Positions 6,945 to 15,581 of a stretch of 26,210 bases of DNA are shown piece by piece (position 1 is the first letter of the stretch; the number at the start of each line of letters is the position of its first letter). The position numbers were made by a program, and so were the translations under genes. The DNA is from JBOHWJ01 sp050736615 (GTDB lineage: Bacteria; Desulfobacterota; Binatia; Binatales; Binataceae): assembly GCA_050736615.1 (NCBI GenBank), contig JBOHWL010000151.1:1-26210 (forward strand), read 5' to 3'. The notes beneath the pieces were generated by a model. That model searched no databases. It was not told where the DNA came from and saw only the letters and a list, made by a program, of their open reading frames with translations.

Positions 6945-7886
6945 ATGGATATCCGCATACGAGCGCTCGAAGAACGCGATCTCGACGAGGCTGACCGCGT
7001 TGTGCGATTGGCCTTCGGGACCTTGCTTGGGTTGCCGGATCCGATGCGGATGTTCGGGGACGTATCGATGGTGCGTACGCGCTGGCATGCCAACCCTCAA
7101 GGCGCTCTGGCTGCTGAAGCTGACGGACGCTTCGCTGGATCGAATTTCATCGCAAACTGGGGCCGCTTTGGATTTTTCGGTCCGCTGTCGGTGCTCCCGG
7201 AGCTATGGGACAAGGGTGTGGCGCGGCATTTGCTCGATGCCACTGTGGAAGTTTTCTCGCGCTGGAACACGCGCATAGCCGGCCTTTTTACCTTTTCCGA
7301 CAGCGCCAAACACATCGCGCTTTATCAGAAGTTCGGCTTTTGGCCGCGCTGCTTGACCGTCGTCAGCACAAGACCTATCGCGAACCAACGACGCGAAATC
7401 GCATTCGAGCGATTTTCCGTGCTGTCCGCGGCGGACAAGCCAGCCGCGATCGCCGAATGCCGCGAGGTGACCGGTGCGATCGGTGACGGTCTGGATTTGC
7501 GTATCGAAATAGAGTCGGTTGACCGGCAAAAATTGGGCGACACCATTTTGCTCCGCAATGGCGCGGCCGTGTGTGGCTTCGCCGTCTGCCACGCCGGAGC
7601 CGGCACTGAAGCCGGGAGCGATACCTGCTACGTGAAATTTGGCGCCGTTGCTCCTGGAACCAATGCACCCGCCAATTTCGAACGGCTGCTGGACGCGTGC
7701 GAGTCCTACGCGTCGTCGGTCTCGGTTTCGAATCTGAAAATCGGCGTCAACACCGCGCGTCTCGAGGCGTATCGCGCGATTCTCGCCCGCGGGGTGCGGT
7801 TCGAGATAATCGGCGTGGCGATGCTGCGTGATGGCGACGATGGCTATAACCGTCCGGGCGTTTTCGTCATTGACGACTGGCGCTGA
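6945..7886 (+). CDS. GNAT-family N-acetyltransferase
   Basis: A 313-residue protein whose first half looks like a GCN5-related acetyltransferase. IRIRALEERDLDEADRVVRLAF is the typical first strand and helix. FFGPLSVLPELWDKGVARHLLDA is the acetyl-CoA-binding region, where LWDKGVARHL stands in for Q/RxxGxG/A. HIALYQKFGFWP is the usual C-terminal motif B. The second half (about 150-313) adds a domain without clear motifs, perhaps a degenerate second GNAT fold, making the protein about twice the usual length. The substrate is unknown. It begins 23 nt after hemB with AGGAAG upstream of ATG 6945. Confidence 0.8.
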   Translation: MDIRIRALEERDLDEADRVVRLAFGTLLGLPDPMRMFGDVSMVRTRWHANPQGALAAEADGRFAGSNFIANWGRFGFFGPLSVLPELWDKGVARHLLDATVEVFSRWNTRIAGLFTFSDSAKHIALYQKFGFWPRCLTVVSTRPIANQRREIAFERFSVLSAADKPAAIAECREVTGAIGDGLDLRIEIESVDRQKLGDTILLRNGAAVCGFAVCHAGAGTEAGSDTCYVKFGAVAPGTNAPANFERLLDACESYASSVSVSNLKIGVNTARLEAYRAILARGVRFEIIGVAMLRDGDDGYNRPGVFVIDDWR

Positions 7887-7930
7887 CGTCGGCTGCACAT
7901 CACCTTTCGGGAAATCCCCGCAATCCGCGT

Positions 7931-8025
7931 TTGTCATTGCCACCGAGAGCTGCGGGAACGAGGAATCATGGGAAAAACTCCCGCAATCAGCGAATTCGAG
8001 GATTCTTTGCGCTCGGATGACACAA
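7931..8025. repeat. Imperfect palindromic intergenic repeat
   Basis: The left arm (about 7932-7967) reads TGTCATTG, then CACCGAG, TGCG and GAGGAATC. The right arm (about 7999-8023) reads GAGGATTC, then TTTGCGCTCGG and ATGACA, which is its approximate reverse complement. About 30 nt separate the arms. The word pattern TGTCATTCCGAGCGCAGCGAGGAATC and its complement is, from general experience, a widely seen dispersed intergenic palindrome in many bacterial genomes. It sits between the 3' ends of two convergent genes and could fold into a transcript-stopping hairpin. Confidence 0.55.
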
Positions 8026-8077
8026 AGGAGGTTCTTGGTACAAATAGCAGGCGAGAAGACGGTGTTTGTTATGCCCC

Positions 8078-8839
8078 TCAGGCTTTCGCTTTAACCTGCT
8101 TGAAATAATATTCGCGCATCGAGCGCAGCGCGCGTTCCTGATGGTAGGCGAGTTCATCGTCGGGATAGCGATGCTCGGGCCCCAGCACGCACGCCACCCG
8201 CGCATGGCATCGCGCGACGCAGTCGGATTCGGTCTCAACGCGATGCGTCATGCATCGCGGGATGTTCCATCCGGCGGGAAAGCTTACCGCGTTGGCGGGA
8301 CATGCACTGATGCAAGTCCGCGCGGTGCACTGTGGACAGGGGTCGAAGCCTGCCGCGATACCCGGTTCGTCAAGCTCCTCATCGAGCAGCAACGCGGCGC
8401 GAAAGGCGATCCAGGGGCCGAAAATCGGATGCAAGGTCACGCCTATGATACTGGGACCGGCGAGGCCGGCGAGTCGGGCAAGCAGCATGAAATTGAGGCT
8501 GGCCGCGCCGTGCATAAACGGATAGACCGTGACGCAATCCGCGCCGCGCAAGCGCAGTGGCTTCACGATTTCAAGCTCAACTGTTCGCTGGGTGAAATCA
8601 TCGAGCGGATGCGGACGCTTAAGCCATTCAGGATAGCGCTTTGTATGATCAGTAAAGGCGCGCCAGAAGGCGCCTCCGCCATTGCCAATCACGATGATCG
8701 AGCGCGCTCGTGGCGCGAATGCCCGCGCGCGCGTATTGGCGCTGGCGGCGTGGTCGTAACGCTCACAAGGGATCGCGGCGGCGAGGTTGAGCCCATGGGG
8801 CGCGCCGGCGGATCGTATCATCTCGCACAGGAAGCTCAC
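8078..8839 (-). CDS. 4Fe-4S cluster protein, distantly epoxyqueuosine reductase (QueG)-like
   Basis: A 253-residue soluble protein. The C-terminal third has a ferredoxin-like cysteine set C168-x2-C171-x4-C176-x3-C180-P (CPQCTARTCISACP), then C196, C207, C211 and C217, enough for one or two 4Fe-4S clusters. The N-terminal part (SIIVIGNGGGAFWRAF and LEIVKPLRLRGADCVTVYPF) resembles the nucleotide/cobalamin-binding portion of QueG-like proteins, but it is shorter than the about 350-residue epoxyqueuosine reductases, so a role in tRNA queuosine formation should not be assumed. It is the last gene of a six-gene minus-strand operon, 46 nt after the thioesterase. An electron-transfer or reductase role is inferred from the clusters. 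Confidence 0.7.
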   Translation of the reverse strand: MSFLCEMIRSAGAPHGLNLAAAIPCERYDHAASANTRARAFAPRARSIIVIGNGGGAFWRAFTDHTKRYPEWLKRPHPLDDFTQRTVELEIVKPLRLRGADCVTVYPFMHGAASLNFMLLARLAGLAGPSIIGVTLHPIFGPWIAFRAALLLDEELDEPGIAAGFDPCPQCTARTCISACPANAVSFPAGWNIPRCMTHRVETESDCVARCHARVACVLGPEHRYPDDELAYHQERALRSMREYYFKQVKAKA

Positions 8840-8885
8840 GCTGCCAGCCTAACAGCCATGGGAGCAGTGATAAACGCCGGTGTGC

Positions 8886-9299
8886 TCAGGCGATTTTGTA
8901 AGTCACCAACGCGTCGGCGATGAGTGCGCCCGCCTCGTCGTGAATCTCAACCGTGAGGCTGGCGACGCGACGGCTCTTGCGCCGCACGCGCGCGCACGCC
9001 ACCAGGTCGCTCTGAATCCCGGGACCGCTATAGTTCACGGTCATCGCGATGGTTGCGCTGCGCTGGGTTTCCGGCAGGGTCCAAACCGCGGCGCAGGCCG
9101 CGAAGTCAGCCAGCGCGGCAATCGCGCCGCCGTGAATCGGCATGCCGGGACCGCCGTGATTGAGCAGCTTTATTTCAAACGGCATTCGCGCCACCGCTTC
9201 GCCGTTTTCAGCCGATTCCACGCGCAGGCCGAGTAGCAGTGAGAACGGCGCCTGTTCGAGCAGGCTTATGGCCGGATTTTGCCGCGATAGCTTGTCCAT
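8886..9299 (-). CDS. PaaI-family hotdog-fold thioesterase
   Basis: A 137-residue protein with the hotdog-fold motif of PaaI/YbgC-type acyl-CoA thioesterases. NHGGPGMPIHGGAIAALADFAACAAV contains HGG-x5-L-x-D, where the Asp is the usual catalytic residue, and MTVNYSGPG begins the next strand. Such enzymes hydrolyse acyl- or aryl-CoA thioesters to free acid and CoA; the substrate cannot be read from sequence. Length and motif spacing are normal. It lies 9 nt downstream of the LOG-like gene in the same operon. Confidence 0.85.
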   Translation of the reverse strand: MDKLSRQNPAISLLEQAPFSLLLGLRVESAENGEAVARMPFEIKLLNHGGPGMPIHGGAIAALADFAACAAVWTLPETQRSATIAMTVNYSGPGIQSDLVACARVRRKSRRVASLTVEIHDEAGALIADALVTYKIA

Positions 9300-9308
9300 A
9301 GGGCTTTA

Positions 9309-9791
9309 TTACGCGCGCGGGCGCCTGGCGAACTCGAGTGCGAGTGCGGCCGCGGCCGCGGGTGTATCAGCGCGACTGAGTCCGTCGATTTCCTTCCATG
9401 CCCGCAGCGCGATCACGGGACGGCCGATCTTCAGTGCGAAGGCAATTTCGGACAGCGTGCCGAACTCGCCCGCCAGAGCAACCACGGCATCGGCGCTGCG
9501 CACGACGATGAGGTTGCGCGCTTCGCTCATGCCAGTGGCGACAGCGAATTCAATGTGGCGATTGGCACCGCCGCGGTCGCCACCCGGCAGAATGCCGAGC
9601 GTGTGACCACCCGCCGCGCGCGCGCCTTCGGCGGCCGCCTCCATCACGCCGCCCAGTCCGCCGCATACGAGATCGGCGCCGCCGGAGGCCAAGGCGAAAC
9701 CCAGCTCGTAGGCGAGTCGGCGTACTTCCACAGGAGCGTCGCCGGCTCCGACGACGGCGATTACCGCGCGGCTCGCGGCGTTCACTTTCAT
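9309..9791 (-). CDS. TIGR00725 / LOG-like Rossmann-fold protein
   Basis: A 160-residue member of the SLOG/lysine-decarboxylase-like group. VIAVVGAG opens a Rossmann fold. LVCGGLGGVMEAAAEGARAAGG (about 41-62) is the nucleotide-phosphate loop typical of the TIGR00725 branch. ALAGEFGTLSEIAFAL replaces the PGGxGTxxE motif of cytokinin-activating LOG phosphoribohydrolases, keeping G-T-x-x-E but losing PGG. A cytokinin-type activity is therefore doubtful; a ligand-binding or nucleotide-handling role is more likely. Its ATG overlaps the stop of the upstream HAD gene by 4 nt. Confidence 0.85.
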   Translation of the reverse strand: MKVNAASRAVIAVVGAGDAPVEVRRLAYELGFALASGGADLVCGGLGGVMEAAAEGARAAGGHTLGILPGGDRGGANRHIEFAVATGMSEARNLIVVRSADAVVALAGEFGTLSEIAFALKIGRPVIALRAWKEIDGLSRADTPAAAAALALEFARRPRA

Positions 9792-10546
9792 ATCTCCAAC
9801 AGCGCAGGCAACTCCGATAAGTCGTTTACCGTGAAGTCAGGCCGCGGGATTCCTTCCGGCACTGACGGCGCGCCCTTGCTCACCCACGCGGTATACATGC
9901 CGGCGCTCTTGGGACCGGCCACGTCCTCACGCGGAGTGTCGCCGACGAACAGCAGTTGTTGCGGTGCCAACTGGAGCATCTCGCAAATCGCGGCGTAGAT
10001 GCGCGGGTTGGGCTTGCGCAGGCGTACTTCGGCCGAGATGATTACCGCCTCGAACAGCGCCGCCACGCCGGTATCCTTGAGTACCGCGCGTCCGGTCAAG
10101 GCGTCATCAAAATTGGACAACAGCCCCAGTCGATAATGCGGCGCCATGCGGCGGACGGCGTCGGTTCTTCCTTCCGGCGCCCAGGTGACTGCGCGAACCC
10201 TATCCATGTGGACGCGCGTCAAATGCTCGGCGAAGGCGCGCGCTTCGTCCTCTGGGCCGGGGCGAAAGCGCGCGAGGGTACGGATGAAGCGTTCCGTGCA
10301 AGTGATTTCGATGCCTTCACGCTCGCGTTCAAGCCCAATTTCTTCGATCACCAGGTTATATATGTGGATAAAGGCGTCGCGATCGAAGGTTTTTCCGAAA
10401 TGACGCTCCAGCTCGGGCAACACCCACGGCATCGTGCTGTGAAACGAACGTCCCTGCCATTCCATCACGGGCAGGCGCTCCGGTTCCCATTTGACCAGGG
10501 TGTCGAATAGATCGAGTACGATCGCCTTGAATTCGTGCTTAGGCAT
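9788..10546 (-). CDS. HAD-superfamily hydrolase (subfamily IA-like)
   Basis: A 252-residue haloacid-dehalogenase-like protein. Motif I is D12-L-F-D-T16 (IVLDLFDTLV), motif II LLSNFDD, motif III K in RLRKPNPRIY and motif IV FVGDTPREDVAGPKSAGM. The helical cap lies between about 20 and 110. In the canonical phosphatase motif DxDxT the third position is the general acid Asp; here it is Phe, as in haloacid-dehalogenase-type members (D-x-Y/F-G-T). This makes an ordinary phosphatase role uncertain. It overlaps neighbours on both sides (8 nt with the DUF4149 gene, 4 nt with the LOG-like gene), so translation is likely coupled. Confidence 0.88.
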   Translation of the reverse strand: MPKHEFKAIVLDLFDTLVKWEPERLPVMEWQGRSFHSTMPWVLPELERHFGKTFDRDAFIHIYNLVIEEIGLEREREGIEITCTERFIRTLARFRPGPEDEARAFAEHLTRVHMDRVRAVTWAPEGRTDAVRRMAPHYRLGLLSNFDDALTGRAVLKDTGVAALFEAVIISAEVRLRKPNPRIYAAICEMLQLAPQQLLFVGDTPREDVAGPKSAGMYTAWVSKGAPSVPEGIPRPDFTVNDLSELPALLEI

Positions 10547-11018
10547 GGGGGATGAGGGCGGCGGCGGTGCTCAGCAGGGCCAGAATATCGAGCAGCATCA
10601 CGCCCCCGTTGAGCATCACCGAAAGACGATGAAGATGGTCGAATTCCGCGCGGCGGGCTGGGTCGGGATTGGTTTCCTCGGTGACGCCGCGAATCGAGTC
10701 GATGTGCGGCCGCACCACCACGCCGGCATAAAGGGTAAGGCCGAGCGCAATCAGCAAGGCCAGCGCCGCCAGACTCCACCATAGGCGTGGCGCATACGCG
10801 ACGGCGAACAAAATCGCGAGCGCCACGGAGACCGCGCCGGCGGCGTAGCCAAGGAGGTAGTAGCGGGGAAAAATGCCGGCCACGACTTTGCCCGCGTCGG
10901 CGACCGGCAGTACCTGAAAGACCACCGGCGCGATCATCGCGGTAAAGAACACCATCCCGCCCAGCCAGCATACGATGGAGAACAGATAGAAGAACAACGC
11001 AATCAACATTGGCAACAC
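10539..11018 (-). CDS. DUF4149-type four-helix membrane protein
   Basis: A 159-residue integral membrane protein with four predicted helices, at about 3-35, 53-75, 80-103 and 133-156. The pattern fits the DUF4149/TMEM205-like group: an N-terminal CWLGGMVFFTAMIAPVVF segment, then YYLLGYAAG, VVRPHIDSIR, and a late LHRLSVMLNGGVML segment. DUF4149 proteins have no established function that I know of. The gene is second in the minus-strand operon, 33 nt after the DUF2203 gene and overlapping the HAD gene. Confidence 0.8.
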   Translation of the reverse strand: MLPMLIALFFYLFSIVCWLGGMVFFTAMIAPVVFQVLPVADAGKVVAGIFPRYYLLGYAAGAVSVALAILFAVAYAPRLWWSLAALALLIALGLTLYAGVVVRPHIDSIRGVTEETNPDPARRAEFDHLHRLSVMLNGGVMLLDILALLSTAAALIPHA

Positions 11019-11051
11019 TTTATGCGAGAATTGGAGAGAAGCGGCACGAGC

Positions 11052-11510
11052 TCAGTTGAGATAACGCTTGGGTGCTCCGGGGAGTGGTTTGCGCTCGGCA
11101 AAACCGCCCTCGACTGGATGCCAGGCGATAACGCGCGGCTCACCCGACTGCCAGCACAAGAACACCACGTCATCATCGATCTCGCAGGGGAAATCGACCA
11201 ATCCCTGATCGATATCCTTGAGGAAACAGCCGAATGATTCAATTTTGCCCGCCAATTCGGCCAACCGCGTCGCCGGTTCTCGCAACTCCGCATGGCGCTC
11301 GACGGCGTCGGCCAGGGCGACATCCCTGATCCTGACGTTACGGCGCGCGATATCGTCGAATCGCGCGCGCAGGTCACGCGCGGCAAGCTGCAATTCGCGC
11401 AAGACCGTCTCAAGCGTCGGCACCAGCTCATTCGCCGTTTCCATGGTAAAGAGCTTGTCGAACCGATGCCTGGGCAAAATCGAATTTCCTCGGCGGTAGC
11501 GCTCGCGCAT
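11052..11510 (-). CDS. DUF2203 family protein
   Basis: A 152-residue soluble protein. KLFTMETANELVPTLETVLREL matches the family's usual FTLEEAN-x-LLP opening and is followed by a helical, partly coiled middle. The C-terminal block, FLKDIDQGLVDFPCEIDDDVVFLCW and then WHPVEGGFAERKPL, is the DUF2203 signature (KD-x-GL-DFP, LCW, WH-x3-GF-x-R). The function is unknown. I keep ATG 11508-11510, because the later ATG (METANEL) would cut the conserved FT block. It is the first gene of the minus-strand operon and is divergent from lon, with 132 nt between them. Confidence 0.85.
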   Translation of the reverse strand: MRERYRRGNSILPRHRFDKLFTMETANELVPTLETVLRELQLAARDLRARFDDIARRNVRIRDVALADAVERHAELREPATRLAELAGKIESFGCFLKDIDQGLVDFPCEIDDDVVFLCWQSGEPRVIAWHPVEGGFAERKPLPGAPKRYLN

Positions 11511-11642
11511 GGGCGTGATTAGGTTGACAGCATGGAGATGGCTGTCTTGTCTGAGCCACGGCCGTATATTACGTTAAATCGCGGCGGCAGTGGAAGCGCG
11601 AGCGGCATGGGGTCGCGTGCGCACAGGGTGGCCTGGTAGTCT

Positions 11643-14108
11643 ATGGCAGAAAAATCCAAAGGGGAAAAGCGCTTCGAGATCGAAGAGGATCTAGCCAAGG
11701 TAGAAATTCCCAACAGCCTGCCGGTGCTGCCGTTACGCGGCATCGTGATCTTCCCCAGCCAGATTCATCCCTTCCTGGTTTCGCGTCCGTCTTCGCTTAA
11801 ACTGATTGAGGAGATGGGCGGTACGGCGCGCATCATCGGACTCGCCGCGCAGAAGAATCCAGAAGAGGAAAACCCCGGGCCCGAGGGCTTGTACCCTCGC
11901 GGCACCGCCGTGCGCATTCTCAAGATGCTCAAGTATCCGGACCACAGCGTCCGGGTGCTCGTGCAAGGCCTTGCGCGCATCGAGCTGGGTGAATTTACCC
12001 AGCACGAACCTTACTTCATGGTCAACGTCAGCCGTCTGGGCGAGACGTTGGAGCATGACCGCGAGGTCGACGCTTTGCAGGCCAACCTGGCCAGTCAGTT
12101 TTCGAAATTCGTATCGCTGGTGCCGTACCTGCCCGACGAGTTGCAGGTGATGGCGATGCAGGTGCGCGAGCCAGGGCGGCTGACCGACCTGGTCGCCTCG
12201 TACATCAAGATCGCGGTCGAGGAGCTGCAGGATTTGCTCGGTACGCTGGATGTGCGGCAGCGGCTGGAGAAGCTCATCGTGATTCTTGGCCGCGAGATCG
12301 AATTGCTCGAACTGGGCCATAAGATCCAGTCGCAGGTGCAGACCGAGCTCAACAAGAACCAGCGCGAATACTATTTGCGCCAGCAGCTCAAAGCGATTCA
12401 GAAAGAACTCGGCGAGGGCGACGCGCGGTCCGCCGAAATCGAGGACCTCGAAAAGAAGATCGAATCGGCGAAAATGCCCGAAGATGCGCGCAAGGCCGCC
12501 GATAAGGAATTGGAACGGCTGCGCATGATCCCGCCGGAATCAGCCGAGCATACGGTGGTGCGCACTTATCTGGACTGGCTGGTTTCGCTGCCGTGGAGCG
12601 TCAGCACCGAGGACAATCTCGACATCAAGAATGCGCGCAAGGTGCTCGACGAGGACCATTACGACCTGGAAAAGGTGAAGGAGCGCATCCTCGAATTCCT
12701 CGCGGTGCGCAAGCTCAAACACGATACCAAGGGGCCGATTCTGTGCTTCGTTGGCCCGCCCGGAACCGGGAAAACCTCGCTCGGCCGTTCGATTGCGCGC
12801 GCGCTGGGCCGCAAGTTCGTGCGTCTGTCGCTCGGCGGCATTCGCGATGAGGCGGAAATCCGCGGCCATCGGCGCACTTACATCGGCTCACTGCCGGGAA
12901 GAATTATTCAGGGGCTGCGCAACGCGGGCTCGAACAATCCGCTGTTCATCCTGGACGAGGTTGATAAGCTCGGCGCGGATTTCCGCGGCGATCCCGCTTC
13001 GGCTTTACTCGAAGTGCTGGACCCCGAACAAAATAACTCATTCTCCGATCATTACCTGGACGTGCCGTTCGATCTTTCCCGTGTGCTGTTTCTAACCACC
13101 GCCAACGTGCTCGACACGATTCCGCCCGCGTTGCACGACCGGATGGAGGTGCTGGAACTTCCGGGTTACACCGAGGAAGAGAAACTGCAGATTGCGGAAA
13201 AACATCTGGTGCGCAAGCAATTAACTGAGAACGGGCTTGCTGAACGGCAGATAGAATTCACCAAAGAAGCCATCGCCGAGGTGATTCGTAGCTATACGCG
13301 CGAAGCCGGATTGCGCAATCTTGAACGCGAATTGGCGCGGATTTGTCGCAAGATTGCGCGTGCGCTCACCGAAGGCGAAGAAGCTCCCGAACGGATTACG
13401 CTGGAAATGGTGCAGCGCTATCTCGGCGCGCCGAAATTCTTTTCGGAGGTGGCCGAACGTACCAATGAGCCCGGCGTCGCGACCGGGCTCGCGTGGACGC
13501 CCAACGGCGGCGATATCATTTTTATAGAAAGTACCCGGATGAATGGACAGAAAGGGCTCACACTGACCGGTTCGCTGGGCGACGTGATGAAGGAATCCGC
13601 TCAAGCCGCACTTTCCTATATTCGTTCGCACGCCGAGCGGATGGGGCTAGAGGCCGATTTCTTTGACAAGACGGATATCCACGTGCATGTTCCGGCCGGC
13701 GCGATTCCCAAGGATGGACCCTCGGCGGGGGTCACTATAGCGGCGTCTCTGGCGTCGTTGCTAAGCGGTGTGCCAGTGCGATCCGACGTCGCGATGACGG
13801 GCGAAATCACCTTGCGAGGCAAGGTTCTGCCGGTGGGAGGAATCAAGGAAAAGGTTTTGGCCGCGCGCCGCGCGGGTATCAAAACCGTGATTCTTCCCAG
13901 CCGTAATGAACGTGATTTGGATGACATTCCACCCGAAGTGCGTGCGGAACTCGACACGATCTTCGTTGACGCGGTCGATGAGGTGCTGGTGCATGCGCTA
14001 CGCCGCGCGGGGGCCAATCACGAGACCGCCATCGCAGCGGCGCCAGACGGCGCGGAGACGCAAGGGCCCGCCGAGCGCGTGCGCTCGGATCGGACCGTCC
14101 TCAACTAA
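11643..14108 (+). CDS. lon: Lon protease (ATP-dependent endopeptidase La)
   Basis: The 821-residue cytosolic AAA+ protease that degrades damaged and short-lived regulatory proteins. The N-terminal substrate domain begins at LPVLPLRGIVIFPSQ (about 26-40). Residues about 235-330 are helical with LNKNQREYYLRQQLKAIQKE. Walker A is GPPGTGKT (371-378), with a Walker B-like LFILDEVDK downstream. The proteolytic dyad is S694 in PKDGPSAG and K737 in GGIKEKVLAA, the standard 43-residue spacing. A TAG two codons upstream of ATG 11643 excludes a longer start, though the ribosome site is weak (AGGGTGG about 12 nt away). The Ala/Glu-rich tail after about 790 is variable. No CIRCE or clear heat-shock promoter was seen. 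Confidence 0.97.
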   Translation: MAEKSKGEKRFEIEEDLAKVEIPNSLPVLPLRGIVIFPSQIHPFLVSRPSSLKLIEEMGGTARIIGLAAQKNPEEENPGPEGLYPRGTAVRILKMLKYPDHSVRVLVQGLARIELGEFTQHEPYFMVNVSRLGETLEHDREVDALQANLASQFSKFVSLVPYLPDELQVMAMQVREPGRLTDLVASYIKIAVEELQDLLGTLDVRQRLEKLIVILGREIELLELGHKIQSQVQTELNKNQREYYLRQQLKAIQKELGEGDARSAEIEDLEKKIESAKMPEDARKAADKELERLRMIPPESAEHTVVRTYLDWLVSLPWSVSTEDNLDIKNARKVLDEDHYDLEKVKERILEFLAVRKLKHDTKGPILCFVGPPGTGKTSLGRSIARALGRKFVRLSLGGIRDEAEIRGHRRTYIGSLPGRIIQGLRNAGSNNPLFILDEVDKLGADFRGDPASALLEVLDPEQNNSFSDHYLDVPFDLSRVLFLTTANVLDTIPPALHDRMEVLELPGYTEEEKLQIAEKHLVRKQLTENGLAERQIEFTKEAIAEVIRSYTREAGLRNLERELARICRKIARALTEGEEAPERITLEMVQRYLGAPKFFSEVAERTNEPGVATGLAWTPNGGDIIFIESTRMNGQKGLTLTGSLGDVMKESAQAALSYIRSHAERMGLEADFFDKTDIHVHVPAGAIPKDGPSAGVTIAASLASLLSGVPVRSDVAMTGEITLRGKVLPVGGIKEKVLAARRAGIKTVILPSRNERDLDDIPPEVRAELDTIFVDAVDEVLVHALRRAGANHETAIAAAPDGAETQGPAERVRSDRTVLN

Positions 14109-14246
14109 AACGTGCCGGCTGTGCACAACCGTGTGCCGCGCCCCGGTGCGGTTCGGCCGCTTTGGTGGCGTCATCCATCTGCTGCCGATAGTATGTTGGT
14201 TCCGAAATGACGCATGATCTCAAAGCGGGGGGGAGGGATTCCGTAG

Positions 14247-15308
14247 ATGCCCGAGTTGAGGAAGGATCCGGTGGTTGGACGTTGGGTCATAATGTCGACG
14301 GAGCGCAGCAAGCGTCCGAGCGACTTTCACAAGCAGACTGAAGAGCGCAAGGGAGGGCCGTGCGTATTCTGTCCGGGGATGGAACACCTGACACCTCCCG
14401 AAGTCCTTTCCTTTCGCGCGCCCGGCACCTCGGCGAATCAGCCGGGGTGGCGAATTCGGGGCGTCCCCAATAAATTCCCGGCTTTGCGTATCGAAGGTGT
14501 CGCGGGCCGCCGAGGTGAAGGCCTCTACGACCTGATGAATGGAATTGGCGCGCACGAGGTCGTGATTGAGACCCCCGATCACGACCGCGGCATGGCTGAC
14601 CTTGAAAGCCCGCAGATCGAAGAAGTGTTGTGGGCGTATCGTGACCGGGTGCTCGATTTGCAGCGCGATGAACGTTTCCGCTACGTGCTGATTTTTAAGA
14701 ATCACGGCGTGGACGCGGGCGCCAGTCTCGAGCATCCCCATTCGCAACTGATCGCGCTGCCAATTCTGCCGCTCAGCGTACAGCAGGAATTGCGTGGCGC
14801 CAGCGAATACTACCAACTCAAAGAGCGCTGCATCTTCTGCGATATCGTCTTTCAGGAAAGTGGCGACCGGCGGCGGCTGATTTTTGAGAATCAAAGCTTC
14901 ATCGGCGCTTGTCCGTTCGCGTCGCGTTTCCCGTTTGAACTCTGGATAGTTCCGCGCAATCACAGCTCGCATTTCGAACACGCGACCGTCTCGGAATATC
15001 GGGATTTCGCCCAGGCTATTAAGGCTACGCTGGGCGCGCTCAAGCTTGCACTCGACGACCCGCCTTTCAACTACATCATCCACTCGGCCCCGATCGGTGA
15101 GCAGCGCAGCAAGTACTATCACTGGCACATGGAGATCACGCCGGCTTTGACCAAAGTCGCGGGCTTCGAAGTGGGCACGGGCTTCTATATCAACCCGGTG
15201 CCGCCCGAAGCCGCGGCCACTCACTTGCGCGAAGTCATTAGCGAGGGGATAGCCAAAGTGCCACTGTCCGCCCTGGACGGCAAGGTGGCCAACGGTTCGG
15301 CGCACTGA
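14247..15308 (+). CDS. galT: Galactose-1-phosphate uridylyltransferase
   Basis: A 353-residue Leloir-pathway enzyme exchanging UMP between UDP-glucose and galactose-1-phosphate through a uridylyl-histidine. The active-site motif H163-P-H165 is in ASLEHPHSQLIALPILP, where the second His is the nucleophile. C39/C42 (GGPCVFCPG) fit the metal site, and a second CxxC (CIFCDI) and HWHMEITP follow, as in the family. The gene has a strong GGGGGGAGGG about 10 nt before ATG 14247. It is 138 nt after lon and 273 nt before glgA. Its pairing with glgA suggests sugar-nucleotide/glycogen metabolism, and related enzymes can use other hexose-1-phosphates or ADP-sugars, so strict galactose specificity is inferred. 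Confidence 0.93.
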   Translation: MPELRKDPVVGRWVIMSTERSKRPSDFHKQTEERKGGPCVFCPGMEHLTPPEVLSFRAPGTSANQPGWRIRGVPNKFPALRIEGVAGRRGEGLYDLMNGIGAHEVVIETPDHDRGMADLESPQIEEVLWAYRDRVLDLQRDERFRYVLIFKNHGVDAGASLEHPHSQLIALPILPLSVQQELRGASEYYQLKERCIFCDIVFQESGDRRRLIFENQSFIGACPFASRFPFELWIVPRNHSSHFEHATVSEYRDFAQAIKATLGALKLALDDPPFNYIIHSAPIGEQRSKYYHWHMEITPALTKVAGFEVGTGFYINPVPPEAAATHLREVISEGIAKVPLSALDGKVANGSAH

Positions 15309-15581
15309 TCGCGATTATGGTAGCATGCGGACGCTCTCTCCGAACGTTCGCTCGTTTCAGGAAAGCGTTTCGCGCGGATCATGTGCCATCGTGATTGCCT
15401 GTCTCTGATGATCGGGCGTGTGGATGCTGGTTAACTTCGGGTAACGTCGACGGACAGGTTCCGGAATCAGTCCTGAGCGCGAAGCCAGAGCCAGTCCGCG
15501 AACCAATGATCGGGGCGGAGTGGGGCGGGCTGTTCTGCAAAGCTAGAAAGAGAATTCCTGAAGCTGGGAGCGCACGAAAGG

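Noticed and set aside
7203..7943. 246-codon minus-strand open frame
   Set aside because: It is antisense to the GNAT gene and shows no domain pattern.
8066..8923. 285-codon plus-strand open frame
   Set aside because: It is antisense to the 4Fe-4S protein gene, whose cysteine motifs show which strand codes.
11524..11570. TTGACA (11524-11529) and TATATT (11565-11570) upstream of lon as a promoter
   Set aside because: The spacing is about 35 nt, far from 17, and no heat-shock consensus fits. The lon promoter is probably in this spacer but cannot be assigned.
14109..14246. Hairpins (GCGG-TTCGG-CCGC and others) between lon and galT
   Set aside because: The stems are short in very GC-rich sequence, with only a brief T run; not distinguishable from chance.
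14220..15305. 361-codon minus-strand open frame
   Set aside because: It is antisense to galT, which has every family motif.
15309..15581. Possible riboswitch in the galT-glgA spacer
   Set aside because: No conserved riboswitch core or convincing terminator/antiterminator pair could be recognised.
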